Numbered from the stretch's first letter, positions 7,784-17,155 are shown. The stretch is 52,052 nt of DNA from Aphodosoma sp051870875 (GCA_051870875.1 JBJECG010000022.1:1-52052), one strand, 5' to 3'. The notes: generated from the sequence alone by a model not told the origin. Numbers and translations: made by a program.

Positions 7784-10303
7784 CTACAGTTCGTCCGATA
7801 CCAGTTGGTAAGCGCGTATCAATGTTATTTCATTATAAGACACGGCTCCGCCAAAATGTTCGTACAATTCCTTGTTAGGTTGCCCGGGTTTTTCGGCCAA
7901 CACACGCATCACACGATGCAAAGTGTCATTGTCTACCAGCAAACTGATGTCAATAAGACGTTTGTGTATGAGTTGCGCCGCATGGCGGTATATAGTGGAA
8001 AGAGACAATCCGCGTTCGGACGCGATCTCCGCAACAGTCTTGCCTTGTTGCAGCAATTCCAATGTATGTTCCTCGGTTGTTGGTGTCGCTTCCGCGTTTT
8101 CCGATGTTCCGGTACGTTTTCTCCTGCCCTTTTTGCTGCGTTTCGTTTCTTCTCTATCATGAGATCCGGTTTCAGCTGCTGTAATTCCGGTTTCAAATAT
8201 ACAAGTTTGGGTATCGGTGTCAATTCCTGTTTCAGAACAGTATTGTCGGACTATATCCAGACAGTAGTTGCCGTACCGTTCGATCTTCACTTTGCCCAAT
8301 CCCTTTATTTGCATCAATTGAGAAGCATCAAGCGGCAGACGGTTGGATATTTCAACCAACGTGGCATTTGAAAACATGATATAGACTGGTATGTTGTTTT
8401 CACTACAATAATCGTTACGCCAATGTGCCAGGCGGGTATAAAGTTCAGGATGGTCGGTTTTCAAGAGTTTCACTTCACGTTCCACTACATATGCCTTCAC
8501 CTTGAACTTAGGTATCACACACCCTTGTTTTGCAGCGAAATAGTTTGTTACAGACATATCGTCCTTTATAGATGCCATAATGCTGCGAAGACGGTGCGCA
8601 GTTTCAAATATCAATTTTAAACGCTCTACATAATCCTGAGCTTCGGTCTTGCTCTCGGTGACGGCAGGCGAAGCCTCTATCAAAGCTATTATATCGGTCA
8701 GATGCGCTGTGTAATATTCGGATGCGGCATACACACGTTGCCGGACCAATGACTTGTCATTCTGAGCATCAAACGAATGCAGCTGTACCAAAAAACGCTG
8801 TGCCACATTATAAATGCCGCTCACCTGTCTGTTGAGCAAGTCGATATATCCGGCAGTCTCCTCATTGAAATCGGCCAGTATACTGGTAATGTACCGGTGA
8901 AATGCCGCAGTTTGCGTCATCAGCTCTTCAAGCGAAAAAAGCCGCGACAAAAGCGACAGACTGTACTGCTGTTTGAATACCTCCACCTGACAGGCAAGTT
9001 CGCTGTTCGGAAGCCGCCGTTCACCATACCTGGCTATGTTTGGGTCAACGGCAAGGGAATTGGGATTTATGGGGGACGTAAGTATTATCCCATCAAGCGT
9101 GCGGCATCTCGACAGTGCCACATACACCTGTCCGGATACAAATGCTGCACCGGCATCTATTATTACGTGCTCGAAAGTCAGGCCTTGGCTTTTATGTATG
9201 GTTATAGCCCAGGCCAGCCTCAAAGGATACTGCGTAAACGTACCCAACAGCTTTTCATCGATTTTGTTTTCTGATTTGTTTATCGTATACGATTTGTTTT
9301 CCCACACCTCCAATGCCACTTGTATCGGTTCATCTTCGCCATCGCAAGTCACCCATATCTCATTGTCGTCAATATCTGTTATCACTCCGAGCTTGCCGTT
9401 GAAATACCGTCGGGGCTGAGCCATGTCGTTAGCAATAAACATCACCCTTGCGCCTTGTTTCAGTTGCAACTCCACATCTGTAGGATAACTCTTCTCAGGA
9501 AAATCACCGTTGATTTTTGCCACGAACGAGTAATACGGCTTGTCTATTTTAGAGAGTTCGTCACTGTTGATGGCATCGGCAGAGGCATTGTGAGTCGTCA
9601 GTGTTATGTACCCGTCGCCTTGTCTGGCCCTGTAACCGGGTTTATAGCGCAAATTGAGCAGATGGAATGTATCCGGCGTAATGTTATTGTTGCGGACTTC
9701 ATTGAGCAGATTGACGAACTGCAAATTGCTTTGACGGAATATTTTGTCAAGTTCGATATATACAGGAGGCTGTTCCCTTACGACTTGCGAATGAAAGAAA
9801 TATGGAGACGGATAGTATTCTCGCAACAGTTCCCATTCGTTGCCTATACATACAGGAGGCAATTGGTACATATCGCCTATATACACCACCTGTACACCTC
9901 CGAACGGTTCGTTTCTACGATAACGGTAATGTCTGAGTACGGTATCAATGGCATCGATGAGATCGGCACGTACCATCGACACCTCGTCTATGATCAGCAG
10001 TTCCAATTCACGGAATACTTTCCGACGGACATCCGAAACCTGTTGCTTCGCTATCAAACCGCGTTTGCCTTCCGGGGTGGGAATAAAAGGCGAAAACGGC
10101 AGCTGAAACAGCGAATGTATGGTTGTACCGCCAGCATTGATAGCTGCCACTCCTGTCGGAGCCACCACTACCGTCTGCTTGAATGCCCCCTCTTTTATCT
10201 GACGTAGCATCGTTGTCTTGCCAGACCCGGCCTTTCCGGTAACAAAAACAGGACAATCAGTGTACTGGATAAATTCCTCGGCTATTTCATATATCGAAAC
10301 CAT
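7784..10303 (-). CDS. PIF1-like DNA helicase with HRDC and helicase-HTH domains
   Basis: Superfamily 1 helicase of the PIF1/RecD type. Of 839 residues the first ~430 form the motor: Walker A GKAGSGKTT at 23-31, APTGVAAINAGG at 48-59, DEVSMV at 106-111, and the late UvrD-like C motif ITIHKSQGLTFEHV with YVALSRCRTLDGI. Residues about 621-690 are an HRDC nucleic-acid-binding domain (MQIKGLGKVKIERYG). A basic KRSKKGRRKR linker follows, and residues about 738-830 are a helix-turn-helix (TVAEIASERGLSLSTIYRHA) of the helicase-HTH type. The likely role is DNA repair or replication, but the substrate is unknown. cstA ends 22 bases upstream, suggesting shared transcription. Confidence 0.88.
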   Translation of the reverse strand: MVSIYEIAEEFIQYTDCPVFVTGKAGSGKTTMLRQIKEGAFKQTVVVAPTGVAAINAGGTTIHSLFQLPFSPFIPTPEGKRGLIAKQQVSDVRRKVFRELELLIIDEVSMVRADLIDAIDTVLRHYRYRRNEPFGGVQVVYIGDMYQLPPVCIGNEWELLREYYPSPYFFHSQVVREQPPVYIELDKIFRQSNLQFVNLLNEVRNNNITPDTFHLLNLRYKPGYRARQGDGYITLTTHNASADAINSDELSKIDKPYYSFVAKINGDFPEKSYPTDVELQLKQGARVMFIANDMAQPRRYFNGKLGVITDIDDNEIWVTCDGEDEPIQVALEVWENKSYTINKSENKIDEKLLGTFTQYPLRLAWAITIHKSQGLTFEHVIIDAGAAFVSGQVYVALSRCRTLDGIILTSPINPNSLAVDPNIARYGERRLPNSELACQVEVFKQQYSLSLLSRLFSLEELMTQTAAFHRYITSILADFNEETAGYIDLLNRQVSGIYNVAQRFLVQLHSFDAQNDKSLVRQRVYAASEYYTAHLTDIIALIEASPAVTESKTEAQDYVERLKLIFETAHRLRSIMASIKDDMSVTNYFAAKQGCVIPKFKVKAYVVEREVKLLKTDHPELYTRLAHWRNDYCSENNIPVYIMFSNATLVEISNRLPLDASQLMQIKGLGKVKIERYGNYCLDIVRQYCSETGIDTDTQTCIFETGITAAETGSHDREETKRSKKGRRKRTGTSENAEATPTTEEHTLELLQQGKTVAEIASERGLSLSTIYRHAAQLIHKRLIDISLLVDNDTLHRVMRVLAEKPGQPNKELYEHFGGAVSYNEITLIRAYQLVSDEL

Positions 10304-10325
10304 TCTGTCTTTTCAAGGAAATATT

Positions 10326-11762
10326 TTATGCCGTCGGCACACAGTGTCGTGTTTTCCGGAGAAAAGCCAAGAACAGCAGGCAGAATGCAAGACACACCGC
10401 ACCTGCCACGGCATAACCTACATACAAGTTTCCATTGAAACCTTCTGGTGCCACCACTATATATGCGCTGCATACCGCGGTCATGAACAATGCAGGTATC
10501 AAGGTTATCCAGAAACAACGTTTCTCTTTTGCCAAATACACGGTCAAGGCCCAAAACGTAAACACAGAAAGAGTCTGGTTGGACCACGCGAAGTACCTCC
10601 AGACGACATCAAAATTGACTTGCAGCAACACAAACACGACGACAAAGACAGGAATAGTCAGAACCAAACGTTTTTTCACCGGACGCTGGTCCATATGCAG
10701 CATGTCGGACATTATCAGACGGCATGACCGCATGGCAGTATCACCAGATGTGATGGGAGCTGCCACAACTCCCAATACCGCCAATATGCCGCCGACTTTG
10801 CCCAGCCACGAGAGAGATATTTCATTCACGACTTCAGCTGCCTTATTGACAGTAGAAGGCAGTTCCGCCACATGCTGTTGCAACCCTTCTATCGAGCCGT
10901 AAAACGACGATGCCGCGGCGGCCCATATCAATGCGACCATACCTTCTGCTATCATGGCGCCGTAGAAACATGGGCGTCCATACCGCTCATTGGTCATACA
11001 ACGAGCCATAAGCGGTGATTGGGTTGCATGGAAACCTGATACAGCACCGCAGGCTATCGACACAAACATCATCGGAAAGACAGTATACCCTGCCGGATGG
11101 ACAGATGCCAAACCGTCGGTAATCTCAGGTATCGGGGCATGGTTTGCAAACATGGTAATACATACACCTATTGCCATAAACAGCAGACAGATACCGAAAA
11201 CCGGATATATGCGTCCGATTATTTTATCTACAGGCAGCATAGTGGCAAGTATGTAGTAGACAAATATTATCAGTACCCACCAGTTGGCGGATACGCCTTT
11301 CACCATTCCCGCCAGGATGCCGGCAGGGCCGCTTATGAACACCGCACCAACCAGTATCATTATCACTATGGTAAACACACGCATTACCATTTTCACCTTG
11401 CCGCCCAACTCCTGGCCGACCAATTCAGGCAACGAAGCTCCATTGCGGCGTAAAGACAGCATCCCCGACAAATAGTCGTGTACCGCACCGCCGAATATAG
11501 AGCCGAACACTATCCATAAAAATGCCGACGGGCCGAACATCACCCCCATTATGGCTCCGAATATCGGTCCGAGACCTGCTATATTCAAAAACTGTATGAG
11601 GAATATCTTCCACCAAGGCATGGCGACATAGTCCACCCCATCAGGACTGGTTACTGCCGGAGTAGCACGTTTTGCATCGGCGCCGAACACACGTTCCACT
11701 ATTTTGCCGTAAACAGCATAACCGATGATGAGCAAAATTATTGATGTTATAAATGTTACCAT
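10326..11762 (-). CDS. cstA: carbon starvation protein CstA family transporter
   Basis: Integral inner-membrane protein of the CstA family, whose characterised members import pyruvate or peptides under carbon limitation. The 478 residues are almost continuously hydrophobic with about a dozen membrane segments. Family-typical stretches include the N-terminal YGKIVERVFGAD, MPWWKIFLIQFLNIAGLGPI near residue 48, the SIFGGAVHDYLSGMLSLRR turn, and GFHATQSPLMARCM. It is shorter than E. coli CstA (about 700), matching the compact Bacteroidetes form. Transported substrate cannot be read from the sequence. Confidence 0.9.
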   Translation of the reverse strand: MVTFITSIILLIIGYAVYGKIVERVFGADAKRATPAVTSPDGVDYVAMPWWKIFLIQFLNIAGLGPIFGAIMGVMFGPSAFLWIVFGSIFGGAVHDYLSGMLSLRRNGASLPELVGQELGGKVKMVMRVFTIVIMILVGAVFISGPAGILAGMVKGVSANWWVLIIFVYYILATMLPVDKIIGRIYPVFGICLLFMAIGVCITMFANHAPIPEITDGLASVHPAGYTVFPMMFVSIACGAVSGFHATQSPLMARCMTNERYGRPCFYGAMIAEGMVALIWAAAASSFYGSIEGLQQHVAELPSTVNKAAEVVNEISLSWLGKVGGILAVLGVVAAPITSGDTAMRSCRLIMSDMLHMDQRPVKKRLVLTIPVFVVVFVLLQVNFDVVWRYFAWSNQTLSVFTFWALTVYLAKEKRCFWITLIPALFMTAVCSAYIVVAPEGFNGNLYVGYAVAGAVCLAFCLLFLAFLRKTRHCVPTA

Positions 11763-11938
11763 GTTATTATATGGTCAGGAACTGAGTTTTTTGATTCTCG
11801 AAAAATATAGTGTTCTTTATGTTTTAGATTTAACTTATTTGTTGTACTTTTGTACATTGATAAGGCCGTTCTGTTACTTGTGGTCCGAGACCAGGTTCCA
11901 AATATGCAATCGGCATACGGAGTGAAGTAACAACTTTG

Positions 11939-11946
11939 CAAATTTA
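11939..11946 (-). promoter_or_regulatory. possible -7 element for cstA-helicase
   Basis: TAAATTTG on the minus strand matches TAnnTTTG and lies about 177 bases before the cstA start. No -33 TTG is evident. Confidence 0.3.
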
Positions 11947-12004
11947 GTGATTTATTTTTAACCTGCATTCATTTCGTACTTACAAATTATAAAACCATAC
12001 ATTT

Positions 12005-13153
12005 ATGACTAACGAAATCCTCATAGCGTTGATAGCGAAAGACGCATATGAACTCAACAGGATATTTTCCGATTGCGACACTTCGCAACTTACATCGGCA
12101 TATATGCAAATGGCTGTGGATAAGGCAAAAGAAATGACCGCCAATCTTGAAACATTGGTAAACCGACAGACTGCCGATGTTAAAGAAGAAACCGTAAATG
12201 GCAGTGATGCTGTGACGGTCGGATTGTCAAGCGATGAAATCAGGGCCCAAATAAAAACCGATATAGAAACATTTGTTTCCGAGCACATAACCAACGTTTT
12301 GAAAAATTGTGTTGCAACTGAAATGACCGGTTATATCTCGACATTTTCAGAAAAAGAAACCTCTTTTCGTACAGAAGTAGCAGAGGCCAATCATACACTT
12401 TATGCTTATATCCAGAATATTAATGCAGAATTGACTGATTCTGTCCAGCGTCTGGCAAATAGCATCACTTCTCTTTCCGATGAGTTTGTCGCTTTGAAAG
12501 AATTTGCCGAGAGTACGTTGGCATCCAAACAGCAAGAAGAGGTATCTCAGTCTGCTGATGAACCGTTGCTCATGCCGGAAATGGAAATTGAAACTACTGC
12601 CGTTGAACAGGAGTCTGCCATTGAATCAAATGCGCTTGAGCATGAGGTCGTAAAACAAGATATAACTGATAATGCTTTGACAGGACAAAAGATAACGGAT
12701 CAACGTGAACCGCAGACGGTCAACGAACAGCCGGCAGCATCAGCTGAACCCCAACCGACCGTAATCGACGCACCGCATGCAGAACGCCCGATTCAGTCCG
12801 TTGTGAATATTGCCGATTCGGTAGTTGCCAAAACAACAGTAGCCGAATCCATTCACACAAGGGAATCCATTCTTGACAAATTGGCCAACAGAAAAGACAA
12901 TTCACTGGCATCCACCTTGTCCAACACGAAGATAGACGACCTCAAATCGGCAATATCCATAGCAGACAGATTCCGATTCCAACGTGAGCTGTTCGAAGGC
13001 GACGGCGAACGCATGAACAAAACACTTTCAATATTCAATTCATACAAATCAATGGCAGATGCAGAAGATTACATCAAAAAAAATCTGAACTGGCCGTCCG
13101 AAAGCCCCACTGTGGCAGACTTTTTGCATTTGCTTCAACGCAGGTATCTTTGA
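12005..13153 (+). CDS. conserved Bacteroidetes coiled-coil protein, function unknown
   Basis: A cytoplasmic protein of 382 residues with no signal peptide or membrane segment. Residues about 1-185 are helical and coiled-coil-like, residues about 185-290 are a low-complexity Glu/Gln/Ala-rich linker, and the last ~75 residues form a small helical domain (DDLKSAISIADRFRFQRELF, then ADAEDYIKKNLNWP). That C-terminal domain recurs in uncharacterised Bacteroidetes proteins, where it ends similarly diverse coiled-coil chains. rsmI begins 46 bases downstream in the same direction. The linker and coil suggest a scaffold or structural role, which is inference only. Confidence 0.85.
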   Translation: MTNEILIALIAKDAYELNRIFSDCDTSQLTSAYMQMAVDKAKEMTANLETLVNRQTADVKEETVNGSDAVTVGLSSDEIRAQIKTDIETFVSEHITNVLKNCVATEMTGYISTFSEKETSFRTEVAEANHTLYAYIQNINAELTDSVQRLANSITSLSDEFVALKEFAESTLASKQQEEVSQSADEPLLMPEMEIETTAVEQESAIESNALEHEVVKQDITDNALTGQKITDQREPQTVNEQPAASAEPQPTVIDAPHAERPIQSVVNIADSVVAKTTVAESIHTRESILDKLANRKDNSLASTLSNTKIDDLKSAISIADRFRFQRELFEGDGERMNKTLSIFNSYKSMADAEDYIKKNLNWPSESPTVADFLHLLQRRYL

Positions 13154-13198
13154 CTTGCCGAATTTTTCAAACCTGACTTTTGCAAATACCAGAAGGCT

Positions 13199-13915
13199 AT
13201 GCAATCAAAACTGTATCTTGTTCCTACACCGGTTGGCAATCTGGAAGACATCACGTTCCGTGCCGTACGTACATTGAAAGAGGCAGACATCGTATTAGCC
13301 GAAGATACCCGTACCACTTCTGTCCTTTTCAAGCATTTCGGCATCAATACACCCATGATGTCACACCACAAATTCAACGAACATGCATCTGTAAGCCGAA
13401 TAGCAGACCGCATAGAGAATGGCGAAACCATAGCTTTGGTATCCGATGCCGGCACTCCGGCCATATCAGACCCGGGATTCCTGCTTGTGCGGGAGTGCGT
13501 GCGACGCGGAATTGAAGTCGAGTGCCTGCCAGGGCCTACTGCTTTTGTACCTGCTTTGGTCGACTCTGGCCTGCCGAACGACAGATTTTGTTTTGAGGGT
13601 TTTCTGCCACAGAAAAAAGGGCGTCAAACAAGAATCAAATCCATGGCCGATGAACAGAGAACCATTGTCTTATATGAATCGCCGTTCCGTCTGGTCAAAA
13701 CCCTGTCTTCTCTGGCCGAGGTGCTCGGAAATGACCGGCAGGCTTCTGTTTCCCGCGAAATATCGAAAAAGTTTGAAGAGACCGTGCGAGGTACACTCTC
13801 CCATTTGGCCGAACACTTCACTAATACGCCTCCAAAAGGAGAAATAGTGATAGTGGTAGCCGGCTCAGATCATGAAAACTCAACAACCGATACAAAGCCA
13901 TATTACCCGAAATAA
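13199..13915 (+). CDS. rsmI: 16S rRNA (cytidine(1402)-2'-O)-methyltransferase
   Basis: SAM-dependent enzyme that methylates the ribose of C1402 in 16S rRNA near the decoding site. The 238 residues open with the family signature YLVPTPVGNLEDITFRA, then AEDTRTTSVLFKHFGI, then VSDAGTPAISDPG near residue 82 (SAM site of the tetrapyrrole-methylase fold) and CLPGPTAFVPALVDSGLP. The C-terminal extension found in some RsmI proteins is short here. Start is the ATG 3 residues before the first beta strand. Confidence 0.95.
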   Translation: MQSKLYLVPTPVGNLEDITFRAVRTLKEADIVLAEDTRTTSVLFKHFGINTPMMSHHKFNEHASVSRIADRIENGETIALVSDAGTPAISDPGFLLVRECVRRGIEVECLPGPTAFVPALVDSGLPNDRFCFEGFLPQKKGRQTRIKSMADEQRTIVLYESPFRLVKTLSSLAEVLGNDRQASVSREISKKFEETVRGTLSHLAEHFTNTPPKGEIVIVVAGSDHENSTTDTKPYYPK

Positions 13916-14063
13916 AATTTCCTCATAAAAAATGGAACAGACTTTCCAAACAAAGAAACTCGAATATGTACAGATAGATACATGTTTGGAACATTGATCG
14001 GACACTGGGTCTGAAACCGACACCAATAATCAACTATTATTTTTATTTATACAATTTGCCATT

Positions 14064-14930
14064 ATGTTACAAAAGCCACATTTATTCTGCGTCATCATTG
14101 TGTTGTTTTTCATGTCTTCGTGTACCGTATACACCGAACGGGACAGACTGCGGGAACAAAACGACTCTCTGAAAATAGCGCATATCCAATTGGAAACTGA
14201 AATCAACAACTATTTCGAAACTCTGAACGATATCTCTGATAACCTCAACAAAGTAAAACAAATAGAAGGTATCATTTCACAACCGACTTCCGAAGGCATA
14301 AACCAGGATATCTCTATAGACATCAACAACAGTATATCCACCATCTCTGAAATCATCAAAGACAACAACAGCAAGATTGCAGAACTGACAAAAAAGATAA
14401 AAAACAGTTCATTCAAAATCAAGCAACTCGAAAATAATCTGGTAAAACTCACATCGGAAAACGAACAGTTGGCCTCGGAAATCACAGCATTACAGCACCA
14501 GCTCACATCCCGCAACCAGACCATCGCCTCACAAAACCTATCGATTGCAGCTCTACGCGACTCTGCAGCGGCACTCAGCCGTCAGGTACATTCGGCCACC
14601 TCCGTCATCAACGAACAAGACGAGCAACTGTACACCGCCTGGTATGTATTCGGTACAACCCGCGAATTACGGGCGCAGGGTATAATAGGGAAATCAGGAT
14701 TGTCATCACGCACCCTTTTGAAAGGAGATTTCAACCAAGACTATTTCGTCAAAGTCGACATACGTAAAATCAAGGAAATACCACTTTACTCAAAACGGGC
14801 AAAAATCCTCACCACACACCCCGACGAATCCTACATTCTTGAAAAACAAGATGGATTATACACGCTTCGTATCACTGCGCCAAAACTGTTCTGGTCAGTA
14901 TCAAACTACCTTGTCATAGATATAGACTGA
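14064..14930 (+). CDS. coiled-coil lipoprotein, uncharacterised
   Basis: A 288-residue protein with a lipoprotein signal (hydrophobic residues 7-17, lipobox MSSC, acylated Cys20), so it is anchored in the envelope. Residues about 25-185 are a long coiled coil with regular Leu/Ile heptads. The last ~100 residues are a beta-rich domain opening with TAWYVFGTTRELRAQGI, a motif seen at this position in many Bacteroidetes coiled-coil lipoproteins of unknown role. No catalytic residues stand out. It is flanked by short intergenic spaces and is probably monocistronic. Confidence 0.85.
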   Translation: MLQKPHLFCVIIVLFFMSSCTVYTERDRLREQNDSLKIAHIQLETEINNYFETLNDISDNLNKVKQIEGIISQPTSEGINQDISIDINNSISTISEIIKDNNSKIAELTKKIKNSSFKIKQLENNLVKLTSENEQLASEITALQHQLTSRNQTIASQNLSIAALRDSAAALSRQVHSATSVINEQDEQLYTAWYVFGTTRELRAQGIIGKSGLSSRTLLKGDFNQDYFVKVDIRKIKEIPLYSKRAKILTTHPDESYILEKQDGLYTLRITAPKLFWSVSNYLVIDID

Positions 14931-15018
14931 ATTTTCGGCATCGGCATATAACCGGGACATAAAGCAGAACAAACATGTTGTATTTTTGCACACATCTGCT
15001 ATTTTTTTCGGCTTTTAG

Positions 15019-15049
15019 TTGTACACCTACAAAATAATATGTAATTTTG
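15019..15049 (+). promoter_or_regulatory. promoter of ptb-buk
   Basis: TTG at 15019-15021 and TAATTTTG at 15042-15049, separated by 20 bases, fit the Bacteroidetes -33/-7 consensus. The -7 element lies inside the left arm of a long inverted repeat. The expected transcript start falls within that same repeat. Confidence 0.65.
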
Positions 15050-15085
15050 CACACATAAGTTGATGTGTGCAAAATTACATATTAT
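15034..15085. promoter_or_regulatory. perfect 23-bp inverted repeat before ptb
   Basis: Arms 15034-15056 and 15063-15085 are exact reverse complements around a 6-base spacer AAGTTG. The inner part of each arm is TTTTGCACACAT in the appropriate orientation. It overlaps the ptb -7 box and would occupy the start of the mRNA, so it could be an operator or a 5' hairpin. It ends 36 bases before the ATG. Confidence 0.8.
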
Positions 15086-15121
15086 ACATTTGACTGTTAG
15101 ATTATTATAACAACAAATACC

Positions 15122-16030
15122 ATGAAACAAATCAAATCTTTCAAGGAACTTACCGAATTTCTTAATTCTCAAACCGGGAGCCGTAAAAAAATTGCCGTAG
15201 CCAACGCTGTCGATATGCACTCCATCGAGGCTGTAATCAACGCTGTAAACAAAGGTGTAGTCGAAGCTTACCTCGTAGGCGATGCAAAAGTGATCAACGA
15301 GCACCTGAAAAAGTTTGGGGAAAATCCGCTCGTCCACGTTGTCGACATACCTGAAATACAAGCTGCCGTAGAGGAAGCCATCCGCATGGTAAAACAAGGG
15401 GAATGCGACATTTTGATGAAAGGTTTTGTAAATACAGATGTAATACTTAAAGCCATACTCAACAAAGAAAAGGGTCTGCTTCCTCCAGGCCGCGTCTTGA
15501 CTTTCAACTCGGCACTCAATATTCCGGCATACCACAAACTTCTTTTCTTCACAGACCCTGCAGTTATACCCGCTCCGACAAAGGAACAACGTATAGAAAT
15601 GATAAAATACGTACTTGGTGTGGCCCGTAAGTTCGGCGTAAAATGTCCTAAAGTAGCTCTTCTGCACGCAACCGAGAAACCGCTTCCGAAGATTGCATTC
15701 ATGCAAGACTACCTCGACATCATCGAGCTTTGGAAACAAGGCGAATTCGGAGAATGTATCATCGACGGACCTATGGATGCATTCATTGCACTTGACAAAG
15801 AACGTGGAGCATTGAAAAATATACCGTCACCGATACTCGGTGATGCCGATATTCTCATTTTCCCAGACTTCGCTTCAGCCAACTGTTTCTACAAAGGGCT
15901 TGTGTCATTCGGAGGAGCTGGCATGGCCGGACTTCTTCAAGGCACAGAAAAACCCGTTGTACTTACTTCCCGCTCCGATGACGCCGAACTCAAGTTCTAC
16001 AGCATCTGCATGGCTGCCATGTTAGCCTGA
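15122..16030 (+). CDS. ptb: phosphate butyryltransferase
   Basis: Transfers an acyl group from butyryl-CoA (or a branched acyl-CoA) to phosphate, giving the acyl phosphate used by the kinase encoded next door. The 302 residues are one phosphate acetyl/butyryltransferase domain: MKGFVNTDVILKAILNKEKG near residue 100, the VLTFNSAL and FFTDPAVIPAPT segments, and a C-terminal PSPILGDADILIFPDFASAN motif typical of the family. buk follows after 60 bases, forming the classic ptb-buk pair. True acyl chain preference cannot be inferred; no butyryl-CoA-forming genes are in the window. Confidence 0.93.
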   Translation: MKQIKSFKELTEFLNSQTGSRKKIAVANAVDMHSIEAVINAVNKGVVEAYLVGDAKVINEHLKKFGENPLVHVVDIPEIQAAVEEAIRMVKQGECDILMKGFVNTDVILKAILNKEKGLLPPGRVLTFNSALNIPAYHKLLFFTDPAVIPAPTKEQRIEMIKYVLGVARKFGVKCPKVALLHATEKPLPKIAFMQDYLDIIELWKQGEFGECIIDGPMDAFIALDKERGALKNIPSPILGDADILIFPDFASANCFYKGLVSFGGAGMAGLLQGTEKPVVLTSRSDDAELKFYSICMAAMLA

Positions 16031-16090
16031 ACCTGAAAAGATCACACAAACATATTATTAACCCAAAGACAATAAGTACATTAGCATATC

Positions 16091-17155
16091 ATGAAAAAGA
16101 TATTGGTAATCAACCCAGGGTCGACATCGACAAAATTCGCCGTTTTCCACGATGAAACATGTGCTTTCCAGAAAACCCTCCGTCACCAAGGAGAGGAATT
16201 GGCTCCATACCCTACCATCGCATCCCAGTATGAGTTCCGCAAAACCACAATTCTCAATGCTCTCAAAGAAGAAAACATAGCATTGGATTTTGATATCATC
16301 GTAGGCCGAGGCGGTCTTTTGAAACCGATACCCTCGGGAGTTTATGAAGTTAACGATGTAATGCGCGAAACCCTTCTTGCTGCCACATACGGCGAGCATG
16401 CCTGCAACCTTGGAGGTCTTATTGCTGCTGACATCGCCAAAACCATCGGCTGTAAAGCCGTAATTGCAGATCCTGTTGTAGTGGACGAACTTCAGGACGT
16501 GGCACGCATATCAGGTCTTCCGGAAATACCGAACATATCAATCTTCCACGCACTCAACCAAAAAGCCATTGCCCGTCGTTACGCCAAAGAATGCGGTCGT
16601 CCTTACGAAGAATTGAATGTTATCGTTGCACACCTCGGTGGCGGTATCTCTGTCGGAGCCCACAACCATGGTAAGGTGATAGATGTCAACTGTGCTCTTG
16701 GTGGTGACGGCCCTTTTTCACCTGAACGTGCAGGTACACTTTCAGTTTCAGGTTTGATGAATATGTGTTTCAGCGGCAAATATACCAAAGATGAAGTAAA
16801 GAAAATGCTTGTCGGCAAGGGTGGTCTGATGGCTCACCTCGGGCTTAACGATGCCTACCAAGTGGAACTTCGCGCTGAATCTGGCAATGACCCGCATGCG
16901 GCTTTGGTTTATAATGCGATGGCTTATCTTGTAGGTAAGGAAATCGGGGCTAAAGCAGCGGTATTGAAAGGAAAGGTTGATGCTATCCTCATTACCGGAG
17001 GTATCGCTTACGGCAAAAGTTTCGTGAAATATATATCAGATATGGTTGATTTCATCGCTCCTATTAAAGTCTATCCCGGTGAGGACGAACTCGGAGCACT
17101 GGCAGAAAACGGTCTCCGTGTCCTAAACGGCGAACCTTGCAATCAGTATAGGTAA
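16091..17155 (+). CDS. buk: butyrate kinase
   Basis: Cytoplasmic acyl kinase of the ASKHA fold that makes ATP from butyryl phosphate (or a branched analogue) and ADP. The 354 residues start with VINPGSTSTKFAVF (phosphate-1 loop), contain VAHLGGGISVGAHNHGKVID near residue 178 (phosphate-2) and ILITGGIAYGKSFV (adenosine motif). Length is normal for Buk (about 355) and shorter than acetate kinase (about 400). It is the second gene of the ptb operon and is followed by a strong terminator. Confidence 0.94.
   Translation: MKKILVINPGSTSTKFAVFHDETCAFQKTLRHQGEELAPYPTIASQYEFRKTTILNALKEENIALDFDIIVGRGGLLKPIPSGVYEVNDVMRETLLAATYGEHACNLGGLIAADIAKTIGCKAVIADPVVVDELQDVARISGLPEIPNISIFHALNQKAIARRYAKECGRPYEELNVIVAHLGGGISVGAHNHGKVIDVNCALGGDGPFSPERAGTLSVSGLMNMCFSGKYTKDEVKKMLVGKGGLMAHLGLNDAYQVELRAESGNDPHAALVYNAMAYLVGKEIGAKAAVLKGKVDAILITGGIAYGKSFVKYISDMVDFIAPIKVYPGEDELGALAENGLRVLNGEPCNQYR

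Noticed and set aside
9320..10207. 295-codon plus-strand open frame
   Set aside because: Antisense to the conserved motor domain of the PIF1-like helicase.
15034..15085. rho-independent terminator for the upstream lipoprotein gene
   Set aside because: The inverted repeat has no T-tract after it and contains the ptb -7 box, so a regulatory role fits better.
14999..15739. 246-codon minus-strand open frame
   Set aside because: It is antisense to ptb, rich in Cys, Phe and Tyr, and has no family resemblance; a shadow of the ptb codon pattern.
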